Shown here piece by piece: positions 1 to 10,470 of a DNA stretch of 64,000 nucleotides. Position numbers and translations under genes: made by a program. Position 1 is the first letter of the stretch. The number at the start of each line of letters is the position of its first letter. The notes beneath the pieces were generated by a model. It was given only the letters and a program-made list of their open reading frames with translations. It had not been told where the DNA came from and did no database searches. The stretch is from Melastoma dodecandrum (taxonomy: Eukaryota > Streptophyta > Magnoliopsida > Myrtales > Melastomataceae), in NCBI GenBank assembly GCA_029817715.1, contig JARUPY010000356.1:2017001-2081000 (forward strand). Direction: 5' to 3'.

Positions 1-587
1 TATTGATTGGGTTTTGGACAGAGGAAGAAAGTTTGACCGTCTGTTGTACATCGGAAAGCTATAATAAAAAAGAAGAGTAAAAAAAAATTAAAAAATTGCA
101 TCCCTTGGATGAGAAATTTTTGATGTGGAGAGGGCAGACAAAACATCAGTGAAAGGATAGGGTGGGGACCACATCCCTCCCCTGTTTCGCTCTGCTTCTA
201 TTTGGAGTTTTTTTATTTATTTATACATGTTTTGCAATTTGAATTTCTATTTATTTTTTTGCAAGGGATTGATTATGTTAATTTTTTTAGTGTTTTTATG
301 TTTTTTAGAGAAATGGGTATCGTGGGAAATTCTTGGTCTTCTTTTTAAATTTATGGAGTGTGGGGTAGGGGGAGGGGCAAATTGATGGCGTGCGTTGGGG
401 GGGAAAAAGTTTGTGAATGTGGGGCAATGGCAACAAGCGAAGAACAAGAACAAGAACCCACTTTTTTGAACTTTTACACTAATTTGATTTAGTTTTTGGG
501 TTAATGTTAGTGATTTTTAGGACATCTCTGGGGTGTGATTAATGGTGGATTGAATCTAGCATTTTGATTTGATTTGAACATTTGCAG
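1..587. other. Upstream and intron sequence of the membrane-protein gene
   Basis: This AT-rich stretch lies before the first recognisable exon. It ends in a pyrimidine/T-rich run and TTTGCAG at 581-587, a good 3' splice site, and the downstream frame is closed upstream by a TGA near 563. The first exon of the gene should therefore lie further left, or be a short exon here that I could not place. An ATG at 427 opens a 21-codon frame, but it has no donor that joins it in phase to the exon at 588. Confidence 0.5.
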
Positions 588-1806
588 GTATGAAGGTTTG
601 ACACACAAATCCATCAACAACTCCAGCATTTCTCCCCTGGAATGGACCTCCGTCTCTTGGGTGATTGGGCTGGTGTTCGCGGCGCCCACCCTCGCGTTCC
701 TGTCGCCCCGCCTTGACTATGGTCAGTACCAGCAGCTCATCGCCGGGGCCGCCACTGTTGTCGGGGCCGTCTTCTGCCTCCCTTCCGGGTTCTTCCGTAC
801 GCCCTACATTTTCCTGATATACATCTCCGTCATCGTGGTCGCGTACACCGTCTCTTCCGCCGCTCACACCCGCAACCTCGGTCTCATGATCCGGGGATTC
901 ACTGGCCCTGTCGTGAGGAAGGATCAGTTCCAAGTCAGGAGGTCCGTCTCTGGTTGGCTGTCGCTGTATGCTACTGCTGCCGGCTGCTTCAGCGCTGCCC
1001 TGATCTCTGCCTTTACTTACCACATGCTCGAGGAGAAGGAGAAGTTCATCAGCTTGTGGGTTGTGTCCATCTTCAGCGGCCTGGCGTGGCTCCTCGGTAT
1101 CCTCTACGTGATCGTGGCTTACAGACCAGGCTCCGACGATCCCCCGTCGACTGCTTCTTTCTTCTCCATCCTTGGCTACCCCCATGCTCTCGGAACCCTC
1201 GTGGGCGTCTTCCTGTCGTCGTTCACCATCATGTGCATCTTCACTGGAGGCGTGCTATATCTGGTCGGAGAACTGTGTGTGAAGCCCGTGTTCCTCCTCT
1301 ACTTCTGGTTGACCTACTTCCTATTCCCGATCGTTTCCTTGCCATTGCTGCACCCGTTCCAGAACCTCATCAAGGCCAACGCCGTGAAGATGAAGCTGCT
1401 TGGGTTCCTTCTCTCCATGGTAACGGCTGCTGTCGGCTTCTACTGCCGCAACAAGAGCTGGAACAGGGGACACATAGTCTTCTTCGGCATGCTACAGAGC
1501 ACGGCCGCAGGGATCCTGTACTCATACGGGAGAGTCCTGGTGCTGGACTGCTCCCCATCGGGGAGGGAAGGCGTGTTCTCCTCGTGGTACACGTGGGTGA
1601 GATCCGCAGGATCGTGCGTGGGCTTCGCGATCGCTGCCGTTGCTCCAGGGAAGATCGGCACTTCCTTCGGGGTGGCGTTCGTGTCCGCCCTTCTTGGGGC
1701 GGTCATGTTTGTGTTCGCGAACGTGAGCGACATCGGGGGCGCGAAGGCGGCGGGGCACGTGAATGAAGATCACGAGAAGCCTATCCACGCCCTAGAGAAG
1801 GCTTAG
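588..1806 (+). CDS. Multi-pass membrane protein, 3'-terminal exon (5' end unresolved)
   Basis: The exon encodes about 405 residues and ends at TAG 1804-1806. There is no in-frame ATG near its start; a TTTGCAG acceptor precedes 588 and the frame is entered in phase 2, so the N-terminus comes from an upstream exon. About ten to eleven hydrophobic segments are visible, beginning with one near WVIGLVFAAPTLAFL and ending with one near FGVAFVSALLGAVMFVFANV. Loops are basic and the last 25 residues are hydrophilic and charged. The layout resembles a major-facilitator-type transporter or an uncharacterised plant integral membrane family; I do not recognise a substrate signature and assign no function. 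The exon is far more GC-rich than its flanks, as expected for a real coding exon, and has no disruption. The 3' UTR probably runs to about 1.95 kb. Confidence 0.8.
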
Positions 1807-3400
1807 AAGAAGAAGAAAGAAAAGAAAACACTTAGCTGACTTGTGCTCTTGTTTTATGTAAGGAAGAAGAAGAGAAGTAAGTCAAGTCGGTAAGTTGGTG
1901 CTACGTTTGGTTTGAATTTGTTTAATTTTTAATGGAAGCCTCTGATATTGTTGTGTTATTGAAGTTTCAAAATGATGAATGTCTTATGTCACTATGTAGA
2001 GGTGGTAAGAAAGGGCCAAATGGAATTTAGACATTAGTTTTGGTGTGATTTGAATTTGATTTGAGCTTCTTTTTGTGTAGAATCCAACATTAAGTATGCC
2101 ACTGCTAATCTCAAAGTCAGACCAAAAGGACACACACACATGCTGATTTTTTTCACCTTGGAGGAAAACGATGAAGTGGGAAAGTGAACAGGGGGGATTT
2201 CCCACATTTAGGAATGGGAAATTTTGCATCAGTTGTCCTTACAGCCACAGTGAACAACGACATGACCCAACCCCACTCCCCCTCCCAAAAGTCCCAATTG
2301 GGGTCTCACCTGGAAAAGAAACAGTACAAAACAAGAGAACTGGTTGTAATCAGACCAATGGAAATGGGTCTGAGAATCAACAAGTTATTTTGGGGAGGGT
2401 GGGACCCACTACTCCATTTGAGTCCCCACCCCCCATTGGAATGCAACCTGTCGATGCTGGAAGAGGAGAAAAATTAAGATAAGATATCGAATCAAATCCA
2501 CCTGGGATGGAGGGTTGAGCACCAAAGGCAAACGAAACCCATTTCTAGGCTTCATGTTCTCGAGGTGGGTCTTTCATGGATTCCCCAGTTCTTTCGTCCT
2601 CAGCCCCTCTTATTCTGGCTTGGTTTGGGCATGGGGAAAGCAATGTTTGCCAATAAAAAACACACCCCCAAAATTGGGTTTTCGTTTCCTTTTTCTTTTA
2701 TTAATCCCTCTCCTCTCATGAAAGAAAGCTCGAAGCCCGAGAAGAAAAGCTTTCCAGGGAGAGAGGAGGGGGAGGGGGCTGATGCTGCTGCTGCAGCAGC
2801 AGCTTGGCAGGGAGTGTCGCAGGCAGGGGAAGGCAGAGGGGAATGGAGAAAGAAAGAAGAAAAAACGAGCATCAGTTCTTCACATGTCCTGCCTTCACTC
2901 TCTGCCCCCTTCCGACACGTCAATAGACTTGTAATAAAAATCCTTCAGCACAATCGTCTTGTAATTAAAAATCCCCCAATTATTTCGTCCACATCCTCTT
3001 CTTTCTTAGGAATTTATTTGCTCATGTGTTTGTTTCCTCCGTTTTTGACTTGTTTACCGTACAAGATTTGCTCAATCTCGGCCGAGGGTCCCTCGATTTT
3101 ATGACCTGATATTATCAAACCACTAGTCATTGCAACATGTCCATACATTATTTGTTTTTATACGGTAAATTCGTTAAATAATATCGTGAAATCGAAACTA
3201 CAAAGACTTATTTTTTACCTCGTCACATCCCTTGAAAGTAGGAGTTGCCCTTAAAGGAGGGATATAAAAAATGAGAATCTCTTAAAGCGCGGAATCTGAG
3301 TTGTAATTTCGATTTCATGACATTATTTAATAAAATTTAAAACTACTTATTTTATCTCGCAACACACACAGGAAACAATCCTTCACATTATTAGGGAAAC
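1807..3400. other. 3' UTR and intergenic DNA
   Basis: No convincing gene. It holds the 3' UTR of the membrane-protein gene, a short CA run near 2130, purine-rich stretches, and a short GCT/GCA triplet palindrome at about 2779-2805. Open frames here (for example 2565-3104) have no domain or codon signature and overlap on both strands. Confidence 0.5.
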
Positions 3401-4499
3401 CTACAAAAATGGTGACTAAGTTAAGGTCCGGGGGATGATATACACTATAGCAATTATGCACTCATCCCAAACACTTAATAACCTAATGGGATGTATTGAA
3501 TTAAGAGTCAAAAAGCCCTTGAACCTCTTAAAAGTTATCGAGCCAGCCTGTTAGTATTCTAATATGGTATTCAGAAACGAGTAAAGGTTGAGATTAACGT
3601 TCATATGTAAACATAGAAGAAACTAGCCAAATTCAATAATGTTGTTTCGAAAATTTGTACTCAAGGGACCGTTCTTATGGGGCTAATAAAGGACTATATT
3701 ACTCGTATGATTGCGTGAACTTATACTTATCGACGTAGAGATTAAAGAACTCCTTATAGATGTCAAAAGGAATAAAGTTAAGTTATATCACAAGGCTAGT
3801 ACTACTAGCATATATTACCTTTCAATAATTAGACAACTAGAAATGTCAAATGGAGAAAATGAAAGGATTTTGGAGAATTCAGTAAACATGAATTGGAAGG
3901 ATTATATACAAAAGTAGTCTCCATTTAGATTGATTTAGGGGAAAGGAAATGTCATTGCCATTTGCTTGTGAAACTCAAGGGCTGGGGCAGTTTGAGCGTT
4001 CAAGAAGGAATGCTACTTCAGTCGATGAATTTCGTTCCCGAGCTTATCAGAATCCAAGGATTTACGCGGATAATGATGAAACAATGGCCTAGTAAAAGAA
4101 TTATCACGAGGCAATTGGGAACTGGACAAACAAACGTTGCAGTTCAATCTCGGATTCGAGTTTTTCTCTCTCGAAAGCTTAATCGAGATTGATGGGACAA
4201 TTTCAAGTTGCAGAGGCTTTCTGGTATGGCGTCGTCAAAATCCAAGTTTAAGGCATACGTTCAACGTAATTGGCAAAGGTCGAAGTACTCTTACGGAGAT
4301 GACGTTGATGTAAGATTTGGCTCTACCACTATCACGGAAGGAAGTTGGACTCGAACGCTCCGCACTCACCAGAAGACTCAAAGGAACAAGGAAATATTCT
4401 AGAAGTGAGGAGGGACATACTAAGAAACTATCACATTATATTTATTTGAGGAGCTCTCGATGCTCCAAATGAAGAGGAGATGAGTCCTATTTATAGTGG
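3401..4499. other. Unassigned repeat-like DNA flanking the Sirevirus
   Basis: Several short open blocks occur here (3711-3917, 3962-4192, 4208-4402), with reading frame switching between them as in a decayed coding sequence, but I cannot assign a family. Near 4489 the palindromic-like CTATTTATAG reads CTATAAATAG on the minus strand, a TATA-like box just outside the Sirevirus insertion site. An old retroelement or pararetrovirus fragment is possible but not shown. Confidence 0.3.
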
Positions 4500-4504
4500 A
4501 GAAC
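4500..4504. repeat. Left target-site duplication of Sirevirus I (AGAAC)
   Basis: AGAAC lies directly before the TGTTGACAAG start of the left LTR and is repeated directly after the right LTR at 12817-12821. Five bases is the usual size for Ty1/copia integrase. Confidence 0.92.
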
Positions 4505-5220
4505 TGTTGACAAGATTTTGATGATGAGTCAAACAGCAGGTTTGACCTGCTATGACTTTACAGAAGCTGAAACCTCCTGTAACGAAGATACGCTTCGTAA
4601 GAGAGGAAAATATCATGAAAATATTTTCTTCACCCTCCAAGGATCATTTCAGATCAAGAGATGTGATTAGAGAATATTTCCATAAATAGATATTTCAATA
4701 ATAAATTATTTATTAATTAATTATTGATTATCTTAATTAAATTATTAATTCAAAAAGAGAATATTCTTAGGAATATTATTTGGATTAATATTTCGTCCAG
4801 ATACAATGTTTTACTTGTCTGGAACGAATCAATTATTCTTGGGAATAAATCGTTGATTATTTCCTTATATAGAAGGTCAAGTTGCTGTTACTAGCCGAAC
4901 CTTCTGTAATGCATTTTCTGGGGATTTAATTGTCAAAATAAGACAAAATTAAATCTGGAGGTTCCAACCAGATATTTGCACGACCCCATCATCATATTTC
5001 TCAAGTTGGAAATAAAATATTCTTTCTTTCCAACTATAGAAGGTTGCTGACCGATTTAGGCTCTAACCTTCTATAAGATGAGATCTCGTGATTGGATGAT
5101 TCGATTGATCTGAAATCAATCAAATATTGTCCCTAAATGATTTTTACACGTTGGGGATGAATCTGGTCACTTTACGTTTTTGGCAAAATAAGTTTCCTTA
5201 TTTACAGGAGGACAGAACCT

Positions 5221-5230
5221 CTATATAAAA
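5221..5230 (+). promoter_or_regulatory. TATA box of the Sirevirus I LTR
   Basis: CTATATAAAA sits about 50 bp before the GC-rich transcribed segment and just upstream of a strong splice-donor-like AGAGGTAAGT. The same box is in the right LTR near 11694. The solo LTRs carry the equivalent TATAAATAGCC near 40999 and 46809. Confidence 0.7.
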
Positions 5231-5267
5231 GAAAAACCTAAAAAAACATTAAAAATATAGATCAGAG

Positions 5268-5787
5268 GTAAGTCTTGGCATTTGGCAACGTTAGCGGGTG
5301 GTTAACATGTGTGCGAGTGTGCAGGACGGATTCTCCAGGCGAGAGTTCTCGTAGGAGGTAACTACAGCGGGTTGATCGTGGGTGAAGCCGCTCCGGTGAC
5401 TTCGTTGCGTACGGATCTGAAGGACTCGACCGGAACTTTGTCGGTGACGTCGGACTGCGTGCATCAGGGCCTGGGGAAGGGTTCGTTGGTGGCGAGTAGG
5501 CGTACAGAGTTGGTCGGAGAGAAGGAGTCCGTAGCAGGGGTTCAGTGGTGAGGGACCTCCAACCTTCTGTAGTTGGTTATTTTGTTGTTTGTGTGTTTGC
5601 AGCAGCTGTGCTTTGGTGAAGCCACTCCGTGGGCGTCGTTGGCTGCAAAACCGAAGGACTTGGCCAGGAGTGCTGTCAGTGAAGCCGGGTGGGCGTACAG
5701 CAGGTCGAAGAGAAGGTTGTTGCAGCAGGCGTAAGTGGTGAGGGACTGAAACCTACTGTAGTCGTATTATCTTTATTTGTTTTGCAG
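5268..5787 (+). other. Repeated mini-intron-like modules in the LTR leader
   Basis: Three donor/acceptor-like pairs occur in series: GTAAGT...TGTGCAG at 5268-5324 (57 nt), GTGAGGGA...TTTGCAG at 5548-5602 (55 nt) and GTGAGGGA...TTTGCAG at 5738-5787 (50 nt). They separate GC-rich blocks of 223 and 135 nt that share diverged sequence (GTGAAGCCGCTCCG versus GTGAAGCCACTCCG). The intervals are shorter than typical plant introns, so real splicing is uncertain, but the donor motif recurs in both solo LTRs. Confidence 0.45.
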
Positions 5788-6345
5788 ATTAAACCAAAAA
5801 GACAAAAAGAGAAGCATATCAGAGGCATCCAAACACTTGGATAAAGCGTCATCAGATCTGTTCGCTGATCCACAGAAGGAATAGCCCGCTACAAAGTCAC
5901 AGAAGGCTGAAGCTTCCAGCCAACGTTCTGTGCTTGCTCAAGTCTGGTTGATTTCCTTGTGATTCGACCTAGACACATCCTAAACACAGCAAGAGTGTTT
6001 CTTGCATTGGTAAAGCTTGTCTTACCGTCCCGTGGTCAAAGAAATTGTTTTCTTACACCACAGAAGGTTTTACCTTCTACACTGTAATCTCTATACGAGT
6101 TATTAGTGAAAAGTGACCGAAAGTGGACGTAGGTGATTTCACCGAACCACTATAAAATCCTTTGTGTTCTGCGACTCATTTCGAAGTCAAATTCACACGT
6201 TCCATAATTACAGAAGCTTGAAGGCTCTGTAAATTACAGTAAGTTACTTCCGCTGTGATGGTTGTGAAAAAGCGTTCAAGAATTCCTTAATTGGACTTAA
6301 CACTAATTCACCCCCCCCTCTTAGTATAATCTTTGGGCCTACAAT

Positions 6346-6357
6346 TGGTATCAGAGC
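6346..6357 (+). promoter_or_regulatory. Primer-binding site, initiator-Met tRNA type
   Basis: TGGTATCAGAGC begins two bases after the left LTR end. This is the standard minus-strand primer site of plant Ty1/copia elements, complementary to the 3' end of tRNA-iMet. Confidence 0.92.
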
Positions 6358-6391
6358 GAGGTTCAACGGAAGCTTAACCGCTCGTTGAGAT

Positions 6392-7086
6392 CTTACAGCA
6401 GCTCGAACCTTCTGTACGCTCTCTGAGTACTACTACCTTGCTGAATTCAATAGAAGCTTAGTTCTCTATTTGAATTCAACATTTAGAACAAAAGCAGTTT
6501 CAACAGAAGCCTTCTAGCTTGTTGATTTCTTATAGGAGGTTGTACCTTCTATTGCTCTCTGTCTCTGCCTTACAGAAGCTTGTGCTCTGTAATTGTCTCA
6601 AGTTTATTTTAAATTCTACAGAAGTACTATACTCTGATAGAATTCAAAAATTTGTGATTCAACAAAAAGTTTAACAGCCTGCTGAGATTCTATAGCAGCC
6701 TGTACCTTCCATGCCATAGATTTCTACTATATAGAAGCTTACGCTCTATTACTATCACTATCTGTCTCTCTTCTACAGTAGCTCATTGCTCTGCTAGAAA
6801 CCATCCAGTTATCTTTAGACGGGATTCAACAAAAGCTTGAGTGCTTAGTTACATCCTATAGAAGGTTATACCTGCTATACGCATATAACCGATTGATGCG
6901 CTGTTTTCTTCTGCTGAAAACTTAAGGTTTCTGCAGAATTAAACTAGTTAGCATTTTTACTCCATTTTACGGAGATTTGATTGCCAGCAATATCTGTTTC
7001 AATTTAACAGAAGTTTTCGTGCGTTAAGAATCAGTACAGTACCGTAAAGGTTCTGTTATTCTGCACAGAAGCCTAACCTTCTGTAA
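6392..7086 (+). repeat. Array of short imperfect hairpins in the Sirevirus I leader
   Basis: At least eleven units of about 20-35 nt follow one another every 40-80 nt. Each begins with an ACAGAAG- or ATAGAAG-like arm and ends with a CTTCTGT-, CTCTGT- or CTCTAT-like arm, so the flanks pair: for example 6570-6595 (TTACAGAAG..CTCTGTAA), 6443-6477 (flanked by GAATTCAA / TTTGAATTC) and 7066-7084. Loops differ between units, unlike a simple minisatellite. The array fills the untranslated leader between PBS and Gag start. Confidence 0.75.
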
Positions 7087-7094
7087 ATTGAAAA

Positions 7095-9779
7095 ATGGGT
7101 GTTAATTTCTACATACCGAAACCACACATTGGGAATCCTCCAATGTTTGATGGTAAAAATTTTTCCTATTGGAAAATTCGAATGAGTGCCTTTGTAGATG
7201 CAATCGATGATGATTTGTGGTCGTTCATTGAAGACGGTCCACCTATTCTACCGATTGAACTACAAACTGGTCCTGATGGACATCCTACACGGGAGTACCT
7301 TAGGATCAAACGACTCACTAAAACGGCTAAGTACTTAATGTTCGGTGCTATGTCGGAAAGTGAATTCGTAAAAGTCTCTACTTGCACTTCGGGTAAAGAA
7401 ATCTGGGATAAACTTGTCACCATGTATGTTGGGACAAACCAGATTAGAGAAACCAAGATGAATTTCTTAATTCATCAATATGAGAACTTTACCATGAAGA
7501 GTGAAGAATCTGTAGAACAAATGTTCCAGAGACTTAACCTTCTAGTAGATGCCTTAACTCACTTAGGCAAACACTATACTAATTCTGAATTAGTAAGAAA
7601 GGTTCTACGAACTCTGCCCAAATCTTGGGAAGCCAAGAAAACGGCTATTGAGGAAGCTAAGGATCTATCTACTCTTCGATTAGATCAACTAATGAGCTCC
7701 TTAATGTCATATGAAATGGAGAGAACCTCTCAATCTGATGTAAAAAGAGCTTCAGTAGCCTTCAAAGCATCAGAAGAATCAATTGAAGACTCTGACAATG
7801 AGGCAGAAGTCGATTCGGATGATGAACTCGCTATGATTGCTAAACGCCTTCTGCGGTTCGCTTCCAAAAGACGTTTCAACAAGAGAAATCAGAAACGTGA
7901 AAAGCAGAATGATCCTAAGATGATCAAATGCTATGAGTGCAATAAGAAGGGACATTTCAAATCTGATTGTCCTTTACTTAAGGAGAAGGAGAAACCTTCT
8001 GTACAAACAAAACCCAAGAAAGCTATGATTGCTTGGGCAGATATTGAAGATTCTGATGATGAGGAAGAACAAGCACTAATGTGCATAACTACTCACACAG
8101 AAACTCAAAATTCTGTAGGAAATCAATTCTGTTTTCGAACAGAAGCTACAGAGAATGAATGGTATCTGGACAGTGGCTGCTCAAGGCACATGACCGGAGA
8201 TCCATCCAAATTTTCTAAGTTGACTTTACAGAACGGAGGTTCTGTTAAATTCGGTGACAATAGCAAAGGCTCTGTCATCGGAACAGGAACTATTGGAAGT
8301 CCTGACTCTATGGCTATAGAAGAGGTTCTGTTGGTTACAGAATTTAAACATAACCCGCTGAGCATTAGCCAGCTTTGTGATAAAGGCTATACTATAACCT
8401 TTGATCAAGATAAATGTTCTGGTATCCTAAACAATGAAGTCCGCTTCATTGGAAATCGGAAAAGGAACATCTACACTTTAACACAGAAGAGCTTCTGTGC
8501 TACAGAAAGCTGTCTTCTGTCTGTCAAAGACGAAACTCATCTTTGGCATAGAAGGTTAGGACATTCCAACCTTCAGTTGCTATCCAAGCTTGCTAAAAAG
8601 GAATTGGTAAAAGGCTTGCCTAATATCAAATTTGAGCAAGACAACTTCTGTGAAGCTTGTTCGCTTGGTAAGCAAACTAAATCCTCATTCAAGTCTAAGA
8701 ATGAGATATCTACTACTCAGCCCTTGGAACTTCTACATATGGATCTATTTGGTCCAACTAGAGTTCAAAGTATTGGTGGTAGAAGATACTGTCTAGTAGT
8801 AGTAGATGACTACTCTAGGTACACCTGGGTCAAGTTCTTGACTCATAAAAGCGATGCATTTGAATCTTTCATAAAGCTCGTTAAGCAATTACAGAATGAA
8901 AATAGATCTTCTGTAAAAGGTATTCGAACGGATCATGGTACAGAGTTTGAAAACCATGATTTTGCTACCTTCTGTGATGAACATTGCATTGATCACAACT
9001 TCTCTGCTCCTTACACTCCTCAACAGAATGGAGTCGCAGAGAGGAAAAGTCGAACTCTTATAGACATGGCTAGAACCATGATTTGTGAGAGAAATGTTCC
9101 ACAGAACCTTTGGGCTGAAGCAGTAAATACTGCCTGCTATATCTCTAATAGAGTACTACTGAGACCTAAATTAGAGAAAACTCCCTATCAACTATACAGG
9201 GGGAGAATACCGAATATTTCCTATTTTCATGCCTTTGGAAGTCCATGTTTTATACTGAGACCTTCTAAGGACAATCTCGGGAAATTCGATGCTAAATCAG
9301 ATGAAGGTATCTTTTTAGGATACTCACTGACTAGCAAAGCTTATAGAGTCCTTAACAAAAGGACTTCTACTATAGAGGAGTCTATTAATGTAAAAGTTAA
9401 TGACTCACCCATAGAAGATACTACAAAACCTGTAATATCTTTTGAACCTGTAGAAATTTCTTTAGAACCTACAGAAGGTTCTTCAGAACATCTACCCTCT
9501 ACAAAAGAGATGGGTGAACCCTCTGTTCATGAATCTAAAAATGATCTTGAACAAACAAATGATAATTCTGAAGAATCATCTCAGAATAATCAAAATAATT
9601 TTAGAGCACCTGCTCTATATCAAAAACGACATCCTATTGATCAAGTCATTGGTGACATCAGTAGTGGTGTACAAACAAGACGTTCGGTTATTAATAGTGG
9701 TGTACAAACAAGACATCCTATTAATCTAGTCTTAGAAGACGTCAATAGATGTTTTCGTCAATACGGTTCTACTGATTAG
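7095..9779 (+). CDS. Sirevirus I Gag-protease-integrase polyprotein (no RT)
   Basis: One open frame of 894 residues. Gag (UBN2-like) occupies roughly residues 1-275, with a zinc knuckle CYECNKKGHFKSDC at about 279-292. The aspartic protease active site WYLDSGC is near 356-362. A GAG-pre-integrase HHCC zinc domain starts near WHRRLGH (about 484). The integrase core has D550 (HMDLFG), D613 (RTDHG) and E649 (GVAER), giving an intact D,D(35)E triad, followed by the usual FLGYS tail near residue 740. After about residue 860 the frame closes with no reverse transcriptase or RNase H. The start ATG follows the leader hairpins and matches the start in element II (57473). No stop or frameshift interrupts it, consistent with youth. 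Products would form particles, process Gag and integrate cDNA, with RT supplied from elsewhere. Confidence 0.93.
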   Translation: MGVNFYIPKPHIGNPPMFDGKNFSYWKIRMSAFVDAIDDDLWSFIEDGPPILPIELQTGPDGHPTREYLRIKRLTKTAKYLMFGAMSESEFVKVSTCTSGKEIWDKLVTMYVGTNQIRETKMNFLIHQYENFTMKSEESVEQMFQRLNLLVDALTHLGKHYTNSELVRKVLRTLPKSWEAKKTAIEEAKDLSTLRLDQLMSSLMSYEMERTSQSDVKRASVAFKASEESIEDSDNEAEVDSDDELAMIAKRLLRFASKRRFNKRNQKREKQNDPKMIKCYECNKKGHFKSDCPLLKEKEKPSVQTKPKKAMIAWADIEDSDDEEEQALMCITTHTETQNSVGNQFCFRTEATENEWYLDSGCSRHMTGDPSKFSKLTLQNGGSVKFGDNSKGSVIGTGTIGSPDSMAIEEVLLVTEFKHNPLSISQLCDKGYTITFDQDKCSGILNNEVRFIGNRKRNIYTLTQKSFCATESCLLSVKDETHLWHRRLGHSNLQLLSKLAKKELVKGLPNIKFEQDNFCEACSLGKQTKSSFKSKNEISTTQPLELLHMDLFGPTRVQSIGGRRYCLVVVDDYSRYTWVKFLTHKSDAFESFIKLVKQLQNENRSSVKGIRTDHGTEFENHDFATFCDEHCIDHNFSAPYTPQQNGVAERKSRTLIDMARTMICERNVPQNLWAEAVNTACYISNRVLLRPKLEKTPYQLYRGRIPNISYFHAFGSPCFILRPSKDNLGKFDAKSDEGIFLGYSLTSKAYRVLNKRTSTIEESINVKVNDSPIEDTTKPVISFEPVEISLEPTEGSSEHLPSTKEMGEPSVHESKNDLEQTNDNSEESSQNNQNNFRAPALYQKRHPIDQVIGDISSGVQTRRSVINSGVQTRHPINLVLEDVNRCFRQYGSTD
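9660..9716 (+). repeat. 37-bp direct duplication at the end of the Sirevirus I ORF
   Basis: AGTGGTGTACAAACAAGAC occurs at about 9661 and again at about 9698. The duplication lies where the RT region should begin, so it may mark the deletion that removed RT/RNase H. Confidence 0.65.
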
Positions 9780-9907
9780 AATTCGTCAATGCAAATATTA
9801 ACTACAGAAGGTACAATCCTCTGTACACTTCACTGTAGAAAGTAAAATACTTATTATTCTACTACAGAAGGTACATACTTGTACACTTCATTACACAATT
9901 GATCCAA

Positions 9908-10275
9908 ATCCTACGACCGCACTGGAAAAATGGCGAGTTGGAAATTTTGGTCGACAAATTATTGCAAGTATGCAATATGTGAGGACTCAAGGAGGCTGGA
10001 TTCAGAAATCCAAAGGGAAAGAGAAACAGCAGAAGGAAGCACCTGCTACTTCTGACAAGAGTGGACCTACTGCTCCAAAAGCTGCTGTTCCATCGTCTTC
10101 AACCCTGGAACAACCTCGAGAAGGCTCATCCTCCTCTTTGCCTAATCTCATCAGAGATCTGCAGCGACAAATTGCTGCACAGACTGAGGAACTTAAAGTC
10201 CTCAAGAATACGGTCGCTGAGTTAGTCATTACTATTGAACGTCAGGAAAAGCTCCTCCGTTACAATCTCCAATAA
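9908..10275 (+). pseudogene. 3' remnant of the Sirevirus third (env-position) ORF
   Basis: The frame from about 9908 to the TAA at 10273-10275 matches the 3' part of the third ORF in element II (around 63735-63800): both read GTFG/GNFG..QIIASM.YVR. The bulk of the ORF upstream is missing. The first ATG in the remaining frame is at 9970, giving 101 residues. After a Ser/Pro/Ala-rich linker the C-terminus has a heptad-like coiled coil (about the last 45 residues, around LRDLQ-type repeats). No signal peptide or membrane segment is seen. Whether this short product is made is unknown. Confidence 0.6.
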
Positions 10276-10470
10276 TGTGTTCTGCTTATTTTTCAGCACC
10301 CTAGACCTACTGTAATGGTCTTAAATAAGTGACTGATGATGTGTACCCCTTTTTGGGATGAACTATTTTAATATTCTGCAGTTTGGTTCCATTCTCTACG
10401 TTTATTGTGAGAATACCTTCTACAGGACCTTAGATCTCCGCTTTCTACCTTCTATACTTTTTGATATGAC

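Larger units (their letters stand above)
4505..6343 (+). repeat. Left LTR of Sirevirus I
   Basis: 1839 bp, TGTTGAC...CCTACA. It is almost identical to 10979-12816. U3 is AT-rich; a TATA box lies at 5221-5230; the transcribed part (about 5280-5750) is strikingly GC- and CpG-rich. Paired AGAAGGT / ACCTTCTGT motifs recur through U3 and U5. The two 80-aa frames seen in the LTRs are simply the same LTR sequence twice. Confidence 0.95.

Noticed and set aside
954..1766. 270-codon frame overlapping the membrane protein
   Set aside because: Arg/Pro-rich alternative frame of a GC-rich exon with no domain; the overlapping membrane protein explains it.
2565..3104. 179-codon frame
   Set aside because: Low-complexity Ala/Glu content from triplet repeats, overlapping minus-strand frame, no domain.
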